From Rhizobium sp. CCGE 510 (GTDB lineage: Bacteria; Pseudomonadota; Alphaproteobacteria; Rhizobiales; Rhizobiaceae), in the NCBI RefSeq assembly GCF_000292525.1, contig NZ_AEYF01000014.1, positions 1 to 34,120 on the forward strand: a DNA stretch of 34,120 nt. Reading direction: 5' to 3'. This document shows, one piece after another, positions 8,728 through 16,343 of the stretch. Every line of letters begins with the position of its first letter. Position 1 is the stretch's first letter. The position numbers and the translations under genes are program-made. The notes under the pieces are model-generated. The model searched no databases and had not been told where the DNA came from. It saw only the letters and a program-made list of their open reading frames with translations.

Positions 8728-8743
8728 TTGACGTGTCCGTCAA
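8728..8743. promoter_or_regulatory. Candidate operator dyad upstream of the FadL-type gene
   Basis: TTGACG-TGTC-CGTCAA is a perfect inverted repeat (6-bp arms, 4-base spacer), 120 bases before the ATG at 8863. The left arm could also serve as a -35 hexamer. Its TGACG core recurs in the palindrome at 8826-8835. Confidence 0.4.
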
Positions 8744-8825
8744 TTTGTTTACGTAAGTTAGTCGCTGCAATGCCTGGAAGCGCTGCCGTGGGGCGCGTTG
8801 CCATGTCGAGCGAACACTTACTAGA

Positions 8826-8835
8826 GTGACGTCAC
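8826..8835. promoter_or_regulatory. Perfect palindrome in the FadL-type gene leader
   Basis: GTGACGTCAC is a perfect 10-base palindrome 27 bases before the start codon. With the dyad at 8728 it may form a paired site. The rest of 8530-8862 is AT-richer non-coding sequence without a gene. Confidence 0.35.
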
Positions 8836-8862
8836 ATCAATTGCTGGAGTGGGGGAGACACA

Positions 8863-10137
8863 ATGGCATCGCGTAGGTTTTCCAAGGGCGTAACGTCGCT
8901 CGTTCTTTTTTCGTCGCTTGCATCGCCGTCCTTGGCCGGCGGTCTGGAGCGCGGCGGATACAATATCGACCTTCTCTTCGACAATTCGCGGTTCTCGGTG
9001 CAATCCGGTGCGACCTATGTCATGCCGCAGCGCAGGCTGACGAACGTCAAGGACACCAAAGCCTCGGACGGCCTCGGCACCAACGGCACCGGCGGTGGTT
9101 CGACCACAGCGGATGAGACGGAGGATTACTGGGTCCCCTATCTCGGGGTGAAGGTTGGTTTCGGCGACGCCATCGACTGCTTGGGCGATTATTCGACGCC
9201 CTTCGGCGCACACACCAATCCCGGCACCGATTGGCTGGGCGTCAACAACAACATCGAAACCAAGATCAGCACCCGCAACTACGGCCTCACCTGCTCCTAT
9301 CGTTTCGATATGGGGCCTGGCCAGCTTCGCTTGATCGGCGGCGGGTTCTATCAGACGGTCGAGGGTTTCAAGACACGCCTCGTCGCTCCGATCACGGGGC
9401 CGGCTTCGGCGATTTATGACGGCACCGGCCGTCTGGACCTTGCCGACCAGGCCATGGGATGGCGGGCGGGCATCGCCTACGAAATCGAGGAGTATGCCTT
9501 CCGCGCCAGCCTGGTCTACAACAGCAAGGTCAAGTATGACGATCTCACAGGCACGGTCGACTTGACAGAGGTGCCGAAGGCCGTCAGTCCCACCAATCCC
9601 TATCTCGGTGTCGTCACGCCCGTCTACGGGTCGGCCGAAGCGCCCGATTCCGTCGAGTTGAAGCTGCAGAGCGGCATTGCCCCCGACTGGCTTGCCTTCG
9701 GTTCGGTCAAGTGGACGAACTGGAGCGTGCTTCAGTCGATCGCCTTCTGCCCGAAGGCCACCAAGGGCGTCGTCGCCTGCAACGCCGGCAGCCAACTCAC
9801 CTCGCTGGATCTCTTGTATCGCGACGGCTGGACGATCAGCGGCGGCGTCGGCCACAAGTTCAACGACCAATGGGCAGGCGCCCTCAGCCTGACCTGGGAT
9901 CGCGGCACAAGCCAGGGCTATGGCGCCCAAACCGACACGTGGACGCTTGGCGCAGGTGTTTCCTACACGCCGGTCGAAAACGTCGAATGGCGTCTGGCCG
10001 GTGCGCTCGGCATCATGACCGCCGGAGACTCCGGCACCTTCGTCTATAACGGCAAGACCTACGGTGACGACGTCTCCTATTCCTTCGGCGACGATCTGGT
10101 AGCTGCCCTTTCCACCAGCGTAAAGATCAAGTTCTGA
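8863..10137 (+). CDS. OmpP1/FadL-type outer membrane channel
   Basis: 424 residues. A signal peptide (about 1-25, cleavage after SPSLA) is followed by GGLERGGYNIDLLFD, the N-terminal hatch region typical of the OmpP1/FadL/TodX family. The rest alternates polar and aromatic strands as expected of a 14-strand barrel, and the protein ends in Phe (STSVKIKF), the outer-membrane insertion signal. Family members take up long-chain fatty acids or other hydrophobic compounds. GGGGGAG lies shortly before the ATG. The gene has its own 400-base leader with two palindromes and its own terminator, so it is probably monocistronic and regulated. The substrate cannot be told from sequence. Confidence 0.88.
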   Translation: MASRRFSKGVTSLVLFSSLASPSLAGGLERGGYNIDLLFDNSRFSVQSGATYVMPQRRLTNVKDTKASDGLGTNGTGGGSTTADETEDYWVPYLGVKVGFGDAIDCLGDYSTPFGAHTNPGTDWLGVNNNIETKISTRNYGLTCSYRFDMGPGQLRLIGGGFYQTVEGFKTRLVAPITGPASAIYDGTGRLDLADQAMGWRAGIAYEIEEYAFRASLVYNSKVKYDDLTGTVDLTEVPKAVSPTNPYLGVVTPVYGSAEAPDSVELKLQSGIAPDWLAFGSVKWTNWSVLQSIAFCPKATKGVVACNAGSQLTSLDLLYRDGWTISGGVGHKFNDQWAGALSLTWDRGTSQGYGAQTDTWTLGAGVSYTPVENVEWRLAGALGIMTAGDSGTFVYNGKTYGDDVSYSFGDDLVAALSTSVKIKF

Positions 10138-10163
10138 TCCTGCGGCTGAAGTAGAGGTCCTAG

Positions 10164-10190
10164 AGCCCGGCAGTCTGCCGGGCTTTTTTT
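10164..10190 (+). terminator. Intrinsic terminator after the FadL-type gene
   Basis: AGCCCGGCA and TGCCGGGCT form a perfect 9-bp stem with loop GTC, followed by seven T. Confidence 0.95.
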
Positions 10191-10856
10191 GAGCAGTCCG
10201 CAAGACAAATGGACGTTCTGTTTTGTGACGATTCAGCAACACTTTTTTACGACGATTGTCGTAAGGTGGCAGCGGGGTGAAATTGTCCATTTCCCGCCAC
10301 AAAGAGGGCGCAGCGCTATTTGCGGGCGAGGTGATGGGCAGGCTTACGGTGCGTGTAAATAGTAGCATGGGTCGATTTTTTTCCGGCAACAACAGATCGC
10401 GCGATACGATTGGCAACAATCGTTTGATCGTGGCCGTTTCGCTTTCTGCACAAGGCTGTTGCGGCCGCCAATCCGGTCTCACGGCGGCGCCGTCGAGCCG
10501 TTCTTTGTTGTCGTTTTCGGCCCGCTCGGATGAGCGACACGGCTTTGCTGGGGATGTCGATACCGGTTTCGTCACATTTGCTGTTTACGATTATGGTGAA
10601 GGCGGGAAGGCGGATGCCGCACCTGCCGAAAGGGTGTCACCTAGATTGCAGTCGGGCCATGCCGGGAGCCGGGTGGTTCTGAATGATGCGCTGAAAACTT
10701 GGCCTTCGAGAGAGGGCCATTGGGCTGGATGCGACGCGGGCAAAGGAGCCATCGAGCTCGCCGCGGGATCGCTCGCCTCGACGAAATACATCCGCGGAAT
10801 GCACAGCGCGAGCGCCACTGCTTCCTGCCTGCGATGAGCGAGAGAAATCGGTTGAA
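10191..10856. other. Long exoR leader without a convincing gene
   Basis: About 665 bases. An open plus frame at 10277-10837 exists but its composition is not coding-like and its product has no recognisable domain. The region contains a dyad at 10247-10264. exoR expression in Sinorhizobium is known to be under the ExoS/ChvI system through its upstream region, so a long regulatory leader fits; no ChvI site is claimed here. Confidence 0.5.
10247..10264. promoter_or_regulatory. Dyad upstream of exoR
   Basis: TTACGAC-GATT-GTCGTAA is a perfect inverted repeat with 7-bp arms and a 4-base spacer, preceded by a T run. It is shaped like a repressor site, about 590 bases before exoR. Which gene or transcript it serves is unknown. 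Confidence 0.4.
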
Positions 10857-11660
10857 ATGTTGACGTCCGAGTTCAAACTGTTCAAATTCATGCTGATGGG
10901 CATGTCGATGGCCGTGGCGCTGGCACTGTCCGGCCCGGTCCGCGCTTTCGACATCAAGGCGGGCGTAAGCAAAGAATCCGGCCCCTTCGATCTCTTCAAG
11001 TTCGGTTTCAAGGCCTATAAGAACGGCCAGAAGGAAGAGGCGGTCGAAGCCTATAAATACGCCGCCGAAAAGGGGCACACCGGCTCGCGCTGGGCGCTTG
11101 CCAATATGTATGCCGATGGTGACGGCGTTACGCAGGATGATTTCGAAGCCTTCAAGATCTACAGCGAAATCGCCCAGCAGGGCGTCGAACCCGGCTCGGA
11201 AGATACCGGCTTCTTCGTCAACGCACTGCTCTCGCTCGCCAATTATTACAAGCACGGCATATCCGGCAGTCCGGTCCGGATCGACCTCAGCCAGGCGCGC
11301 CAGCTTTATTTTCAGGTGGCCTCCACCTTTGGCGTCCCCGAGGCGCAGTTCCAGCTGGCGCAGATGATGCTGGCCGGCGAGGGCGGTAATTCCAGCCCGC
11401 AGCAGGCGAAGAAATGGCTGAACCAGGCCCGTAAGAGCGGTCACCCCGGCGCCATGGCGGTCTTCGGCAATATTCTGTTCGACGAAGGCCAGACGGCGCG
11501 TGGTCTGGCGCTGATGACGGCGGCGCTCGACCGCTGCAAGCCCAAGGATTGCAACTGGATGGAAGCGCTGCAGGAACAGGCCTTCTCCGTTGCCAATGAG
11601 GCCGACCGCCGCACGGCGGTATCCCTCTCGCACAGCATCGCAACTAGCTCCGACGACTAG
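10857..11660 (+). CDS. exoR: ExoR, periplasmic Sel1-repeat regulator of exopolysaccharide
   Basis: 267 residues, matching the 268-residue Sinorhizobium ExoR in length and in many remembered segments (MLTSEFKLFKFMLMGMSMAV at the start, then KESGPFDLFKFGFKAYKNGQ). A signal peptide (1-30, cleaved after VRA) is followed by Sel1-like repeats, e.g. AAEKGHTGSRWALANMYADG (about 70-89), AEAQFQLAQMMLAGEGG-like and GHPGAMAVFGNILFDEGQ. In S. meliloti, ExoR in the periplasm holds the sensor ExoS inactive; its proteolysis releases ExoS/ChvI signalling, raising exopolysaccharide and lowering motility. Convergent with xthA with only 3 bases between the stops. Confidence 0.95.
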   Translation: MLTSEFKLFKFMLMGMSMAVALALSGPVRAFDIKAGVSKESGPFDLFKFGFKAYKNGQKEEAVEAYKYAAEKGHTGSRWALANMYADGDGVTQDDFEAFKIYSEIAQQGVEPGSEDTGFFVNALLSLANYYKHGISGSPVRIDLSQARQLYFQVASTFGVPEAQFQLAQMMLAGEGGNSSPQQAKKWLNQARKSGHPGAMAVFGNILFDEGQTARGLALMTAALDRCKPKDCNWMEALQEQAFSVANEADRRTAVSLSHSIATSSDD

Positions 11661-11663
11661 GTT

Positions 11664-12455
11664 TCAGGCCGCGAAATCGAAATAAGCGATGACCGGTACG
11701 TGGTCGGACGGCTTTTCCCAGGCCCGCACTTGTTTTTCGATTGCAGCCGAGGTCATGCGGTCGGCGGCCTCAGGCGACAGCAGCAGATGATCGATGCGGA
11801 TGCCGTTGTTCTTCGGCCATGCGCCGGCCTGATAATCCCAGAAGGAATAGAGCTGCGTCGCATCCGTCGTCGCGCGCACGGCATCCGTCAGCCCGAGATT
11901 TTCGAGCCGGCGGAACGCCTCCCGCGTCTGCGGCAAAAACAGCGCGTCGCTTTCCCAGACCTTGGGATCGAAGCAGTCGTGCGGTTCCGGAATCACATTG
12001 TAATCGCCGGCAAGCACCAGCATCTCCTCATAGGCCAGCCGCTCGGCTGCAAACGTCTGCAGGCGCTCCATCCAGGCGAGCTTATAGGGATATTTCTCCG
12101 TGTCGACAGGGTTGCCGTTCGGCAGGTAGAGGCAGCAGACGCGCAGGATACGTGTGTCAGGCAGGGTGAATACCGCTTCGATGAAGCGCGACTGTTCGTC
12201 CAGCGGATCGCCGGGCAGGCCGCGGTTCACTTCGGAAGGTGAACTCTTGGAGAGGATCGCCACACCGTTGAATCCCTTCTGGCCGTGCGTCTCGACATGA
12301 TAACCGAGCGCCTCGATTTCCAGCCTGGGAAAACCTTCGTCGACCGTCTTGATCTCCTGCAGGCAAGCGATATCCGGATCGGAATCCTTCAGCCATTGCG
12401 TAAGATTGTCGATGCGCGCCTTGACGCCATTGATGTTCCAGGTCGCGATCTTCAT
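11664..12455 (-). CDS. xthA: Exodeoxyribonuclease III family AP endonuclease
   Basis: 263 residues. This metal-dependent nuclease nicks DNA 5' of abasic sites and digests 3' ends in base-excision repair. Visible active-site residues: N8 in TWNING, E34 in CLQEIKT, D151 and N153 in LAGDYNVIP, D222-H223 in IRIDHLL, and D251-H252 in SDHVPV. The start at 12455 is chosen because MKIATWNING is the family N-terminus; the in-frame upstream ATGs would translate through a RIME1 repeat. GGGACAG precedes it. Its 3' end nearly touches exoR, and the repeat lies between it and erpA. Confidence 0.96.
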   Translation of the reverse strand: MKIATWNINGVKARIDNLTQWLKDSDPDIACLQEIKTVDEGFPRLEIEALGYHVETHGQKGFNGVAILSKSSPSEVNRGLPGDPLDEQSRFIEAVFTLPDTRILRVCCLYLPNGNPVDTEKYPYKLAWMERLQTFAAERLAYEEMLVLAGDYNVIPEPHDCFDPKVWESDALFLPQTREAFRRLENLGLTDAVRATTDATQLYSFWDYQAGAWPKNNGIRIDHLLLSPEAADRMTSAAIEKQVRAWEKPSDHVPVIAYFDFAA

Positions 12456-12477
12456 GGCTCTGTCCCGTTGCGCATGA

Positions 12478-12582
12478 TGCATGTCGCCCCGAATTGTGCA
12501 GCGGTTCTGGGATAACGACATGCATAAAAACAAAAGAACTAAAGCGCGCCGCATGAATCAGCTTCGAGGCGATGCGCTTTAG
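12478..12582. repeat. RIME1-type intergenic mosaic element, copy 2
   Basis: About 105 bases aligned end to end with the copy at 941-1044. It shares TGCATGTCG at the start, GCAGCGGTTC, GGATAACGACATGCATAAAAAC, GCATGAATCA and GCGCTTTAG at the end. Its inner arms have diverged (for example CCCCGAA against TTCTGGG), so it is more decayed. It sits 23 bases upstream of xthA, between xthA and erpA. Confidence 0.8.
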
Positions 12583-12626
12583 TGCGCTTCTTTTATCGTG
12601 GTCTTTCGTCGTCGGACAAGACGATA

Positions 12627-12657
12627 AACCGGCCGAAAGCATTATCTTCGGCCGGTT
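12627..12657 (-). terminator. Strong hairpin downstream of erpA
   Basis: AACCGGCCGAA and TTCGGCCGGTT form a perfect 11-bp stem with a 9-base loop, 31 bases beyond the erpA stop on the minus strand. No T run follows, so it may be a Rho-assisted terminator or a stabilising 3' hairpin. Confidence 0.55.
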
Positions 12658-12687
12658 CGAAGGGGAGAACGCAATACGTTCAGATCT

Positions 12688-13020
12688 TCAGATCGAGAAG
12701 CTGGTGCCGCAGCCGCAGCTTGCCACTGCGTTCGGGTTCTTGATCTGGAAGGATTGACCAAGCAGATTGTCGACGAAGTCGATCTCGGAACCCGCCATGT
12801 AGACGAGCGAAAGGCTGTCGATCAGCACCTTGGCATTGTTCTTTTCGACGACGATGTCGTCGTCGCCGGCGCCGTCGGCAAGGTCGAACTTGTAGGAAAA
12901 GCCCGAGCAGCCGCCGCCTTCGACGGAGACGCGCAACGCGCTCTTGCCGGCCTCGGCGCCGACGATCGCAGCGATACGCTTTGCTGCGGCATCTGAAAGG
13001 GTTACACTCGTATCCGTCAT
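12688..13020 (-). CDS. erpA: A-type iron-sulfur cluster carrier (ErpA/IscA family)
   Basis: 110 residues, the usual size. The three cluster-ligand cysteines are C38 (GGGCSGFSYKF), C102 and C104 (SCGCGTSF). Such carriers receive iron-sulfur clusters from the assembly scaffold and pass them to target enzymes. The ATG at 13020 has AGGAGG 5 bases upstream; the earlier in-frame ATG would add 17 unconserved residues. A single-gene unit, divergent from dgt across 222 bases. The choice of erpA over iscA/sufA is by resemblance to rhizobial annotation and is less certain than the family. Confidence 0.93.
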   Translation of the reverse strand: MTDTSVTLSDAAAKRIAAIVGAEAGKSALRVSVEGGGCSGFSYKFDLADGAGDDDIVVEKNNAKVLIDSLSLVYMAGSEIDFVDNLLGQSFQIKNPNAVASCGCGTSFSI

Positions 13021-13242
13021 GTTTCCTCCTGCCGGGGTCAAGATCCGGAGAGAATGGGTTTGGGCACTCAAATATTCAAATGCCTGATATCAAACAAACT
13101 TATCATGATCTTCGTAAAAAGGCCATGATGCGCCGAGGTGGTTGAGAAAGCGCCTCTTTGCCGTTTCTTCGGGCTATAGGTATGAAGAGCGCAAAGCGGC
13201 GTCAATGGGCAGATGCGGCAACATGCAGGATGACGGTGAACA

Positions 13243-14460
13243 ATGACGATCGATAGGCGTGCTTTAGGTTTCGGCAGCGGTGAGAGGGCGGTCTATGCGG
13301 CCGACCCCTGGACGACGCGCGGACGGCTTTATCAGGAGGATGAAAGCCCGACGCGCTCCGACTTCCAGCGCGACCGTGACCGCATCGTCCATACCACCGC
13401 CTTCCGCCGGCTGAAGCACAAGACCCAGGTCTTCATCGCCCAGGATGGCGATCACTACCGCACCCGGCTGACGCATACGATCGAGGTGGCGCAGATTGCC
13501 CGCGCGCTCGCCCGCGCCCTGAAGCTCGATGAGGATCTGGCCGAGGGCGTGGCGCTCGTGCACGATTTCGGCCACACGCCGTTCGGTCATACCGGCGAGG
13601 ACGCGCTGCACGAGGTGCTGCTGCCCTATGGCGGCTTCGACCACAATGCACAATCGCTGCGCATCGTGACCAAGCTGGAGCGGCGATATGCCGAATTCGA
13701 CGGCATCAACCTGACATGGGAAAGCCTCGAAGGTCTGGTCAAGCACAATGGCCCGCTGCTGACGCCCGAAGGTGTCGGCACGCGCGGTCCCGTTCCGCAG
13801 CCGATTCTCGATTATTGCGAACTGCACGATCTCGAGCTGGCAACCTATGCCAGCCTCGAGGCCCAGGTCGCGGCGATCGCCGACGACATCGCCTATAACA
13901 CCCACGATATCGACGACGGCCTGCGCTCCGGCTACCTGACTTTCGATATGCTGGAGGAAATCCCGTTCCTTGCCGGGCTGATGGCCGAGGTCAGGGCGCG
14001 ATATCCGCATCTGGAGCCGAGCCGTTTCACCCATGAGATCATGCGCCGGCAGATCACCCGCATGGTCGAAGACGTGATCGGCGTCGCGCAGGAGCGCCTT
14101 TCCCTGCTGCGCCCTGAGAGCGCAGCCGACATCCGCGGTGCCGACCGGGTTGTCGCCACGTTTTCCGATCACATGGCCGAGACCGACAGGCTGATCAAGG
14201 CGATGCTCTTCAAACGCATCTACCGCAATCCCGATATCATGCGCATCCGTGCGGGTGCGGCCCAGATCGTCACCGATCTCTTTGCCGCCTACATGGCCAA
14301 TCCCAAGGAGATGCAGAGCCATTACTGGGTCGATCATATCGCCGGCCTGTCGGATGCGCCGAAGGCCCGACATGTCGGCGATTATCTCGCCGGCATGACC
14401 GACACCTATGCGATCAGCGCCCACAGGCGATTGTTTGACCAGACTCCGGATTTGCGATAG
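13243..14460 (+). CDS. dgt: dGTPase-like dNTP triphosphohydrolase
   Basis: 405 residues. HD-superfamily enzyme that hydrolyses dNTPs to nucleoside and triphosphate. The metal site is visible: H78 (TRLTHTIEV), H107-D108 ([13 protein letters not shown]) and a later Asp in the [16 protein letters not shown] helix. An N-terminal RTAFRRL-like segment, here [16 protein letters not shown] (49-64), is characteristic of the dNTPase subgroup. Of the two known size classes, this is the shorter, type 2 style, often called 'deoxyguanosinetriphosphate triphosphohydrolase-like'; substrate preference is not shown. argS follows after 64 bases without a terminator, so co-transcription is likely. Confidence 0.94.
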   Translation: MTIDRRALGFGSGERAVYAADPWTTRGRLYQEDESPTRSDFQRDRDRIVHTTAFRRLKHKTQVFIAQDGDHYRTRLTHTIEVAQIARALARALKLDEDLAEGVALVHDFGHTPFGHTGEDALHEVLLPYGGFDHNAQSLRIVTKLERRYAEFDGINLTWESLEGLVKHNGPLLTPEGVGTRGPVPQPILDYCELHDLELATYASLEAQVAAIADDIAYNTHDIDDGLRSGYLTFDMLEEIPFLAGLMAEVRARYPHLEPSRFTHEIMRRQITRMVEDVIGVAQERLSLLRPESAADIRGADRVVATFSDHMAETDRLIKAMLFKRIYRNPDIMRIRAGAAQIVTDLFAAYMANPKEMQSHYWVDHIAGLSDAPKARHVGDYLAGMTDTYAISAHRRLFDQTPDLR

Positions 14461-14524
14461 GCAGCGGTCGCCCCGCCGAAGGCCGATTTAAGCCTTTGGC
14501 ACAGCCTATGCATGGAAGAGTGTG

Positions 14525-16282
14525 ATGAACCTTTTTACCGACTTCGAAGCCAGGATCAAAACCGCCCTTGAACAGATTGATCTGGTCAGAGAAAAGCGTT
14601 CTGAGCTCGATTTCGGCCGCATCGCCGTCGAGCCGCCACGTGACGCAAGCCATGGCGACGTCGCGACCAATGCGGCGATGGTGCTGGCAAAACCACTCGG
14701 AACCAACCCGCGCGCGCTGGCCGACATCATCATCGCCAAGCTCAGGGAGGATGCCGACGTCGCCGATGTCTCGGTCGCCGGCCCCGGTTTCATCAACATC
14801 CGTCTGGCCGTCGGCTACTGGCAGCGGCTGCTCGCTGCGATGATCGGCGCCAGCACCGATTACGGCCGCTCGACGCTTGGTGAGGGCCGGAAGGTCAACG
14901 TCGAATATGTCTCGGCCAATCCGACCGGCCCGATGCATGTCGGCCATTGCCGCGGCGCCGTCGTCGGTGATGCGCTCGCCAACCTGCTCGCCTTTGCCGG
15001 TTACGGCGTCGAGAAGGAATATTATATCAACGATGCCGGCTCGCAGATCGACGTGCTCGCTCGTTCGGTCTTCCTGCGCTATCGCGAAGCGCTCGGCGAA
15101 AAGATCGGCGAAATTCCCTCGGGTCTCTATCCAGGCGACTATCTCGTGCCCGTCGGCCAGTCGCTTGCCGCCGATTACGGCGTGCGGCTGCACAACATGC
15201 CGGAAGACCAGTGGATGCCGATCGTCAAGGATCGCACCATCGATGCGATGATGGTGATGATCCGCGAAGATCTGGCGGCGCTGAACGTCCATCACGATGT
15301 CTTCTTTTCCGAACGCACGCTGCATGCCGATGGCGCGGCCGCGATCCGTACGGCGATCAACGACCTGACCTTCAAGGGCTACGTCTACAAAGGCACGCTG
15401 CCGCCACCGAAGGGCCAACTGGCTGAGGATTGGGAGGATCGCGAACAGACGCTGTTCCGCTCGACCGAAGTCGGTGACGATATCGATCGGCCGCTGATCA
15501 AGTCGGACGGCTCCTATACCTATTTCGCCGCTGACGTCGCCTATTTCAAGAACAAGTTCGATCGTGGTTTCGACGAGATGATCTATGTGCTTGGCGCCGA
15601 CCATGGCGGCTACGTCAAGCGCCTGGAAGCGGTTGCACGCGGCGTTTCGGACGGTAAGGCCAAGCTGACGGTGCTGCTCTGCCAGCTCGTCAAGCTCTAT
15701 CGCAACGGCGAGCCGGTGAAGATGTCGAAGCGCTCGGGCGATTTCGTCACGCTTCGGGACGTCGTCGAGGAAGTCGGTCGTGATTCGGTGCGTTTCATGA
15801 TGCTTTACCGCAAAAATTCCGAGCCGCTCGACTTCGATTTCGCCAAAGTGACGGAACAGTCGAAAGATAATCCGGTTTTTTACGTGCAATATGCGCATGC
15901 CCGTTGCATGTCGGTTTTCCGGCAGGCGAGGGAGGCTTTCGGCGACCTTAATGTTTCGCCCGCTGAACTCGCGCAAACCGTTGCAGGCATTGGCGATCCG
16001 GCCGAATTGCAGCTCGTCGCCAAGCTCGCCGAATTCCCGCGGGTCGTTGAGGCTGCAGCCCAGTCGCAGGAGCCGCATCGGGTCGCTTTTTACCTCTACG
16101 ACCTCGCTAGTTCTTTCCACGCGCACTGGAACAAAGGTAAAGATCAGCCGGAATTACGATTTGTTAATGATAAAAACCGAGAATCAACTATTGCCAGACT
16201 TGGGCTGGTGTACGCCGTCGCGTCGGTTTTGAAGTCGGGACTTGCCATTACAGGCACTGCCGCACCGGACGAAATGCGATAA
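14525..16282 (+). CDS. argS: Arginyl-tRNA synthetase
   Basis: 585 residues, normal for class Ia ArgRS. An N-terminal Add-1 domain that recognises the tRNA D-loop (1-110) is followed by the catalytic domain with the HIGH-type signature HVGH at 138-141 and KMSKR at 399-403 (ArgRS often lacks a perfect KMSKS, but here it is nearly complete). The DALR anticodon-binding domain ends in a [10 protein letters not shown] tail. A GTG directly precedes the ATG in frame; the ATG is chosen, with GGAAGAG upstream. First gene after dgt in a long same-strand block with a SPOR-protein gene, as in other Alphaproteobacteria. Confidence 0.97.
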   Translation: MNLFTDFEARIKTALEQIDLVREKRSELDFGRIAVEPPRDASHGDVATNAAMVLAKPLGTNPRALADIIIAKLREDADVADVSVAGPGFINIRLAVGYWQRLLAAMIGASTDYGRSTLGEGRKVNVEYVSANPTGPMHVGHCRGAVVGDALANLLAFAGYGVEKEYYINDAGSQIDVLARSVFLRYREALGEKIGEIPSGLYPGDYLVPVGQSLAADYGVRLHNMPEDQWMPIVKDRTIDAMMVMIREDLAALNVHHDVFFSERTLHADGAAAIRTAINDLTFKGYVYKGTLPPPKGQLAEDWEDREQTLFRSTEVGDDIDRPLIKSDGSYTYFAADVAYFKNKFDRGFDEMIYVLGADHGGYVKRLEAVARGVSDGKAKLTVLLCQLVKLYRNGEPVKMSKRSGDFVTLRDVVEEVGRDSVRFMMLYRKNSEPLDFDFAKVTEQSKDNPVFYVQYAHARCMSVFRQAREAFGDLNVSPAELAQTVAGIGDPAELQLVAKLAEFPRVVEAAAQSQEPHRVAFYLYDLASSFHAHWNKGKDQPELRFVNDKNRESTIARLGLVYAVASVLKSGLAITGTAAPDEMR

Positions 16283-16343
16283 CGTCACCATTTCCCCACA
16301 ATGCGCTGGCAATTCAGAGTTGGCGTTTGCGAGTGGGATAGGC

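Noticed and set aside
8821..10575. 584-codon minus-strand frame opposite the FadL-type gene
   Set aside because: A shadow of GC-rich coding sequence on the other strand; the plus-strand product has a signal peptide, barrel features and a clear family.
10277..10837. 186-codon open frame directly before exoR
   Set aside because: Starts at GTG without a ribosome binding site, has no coding-like codon pattern and no recognisable domain; more likely leader sequence.
12456..12554. N-terminal extension of xthA
   Set aside because: It would be translated through the RIME1 repeat; the family N-terminus starts at the ATG at 12455.
14414..16126. 570-codon minus-strand frame opposite argS
   Set aside because: argS on the plus strand has all its motifs; the antisense frame is a codon-bias artefact.
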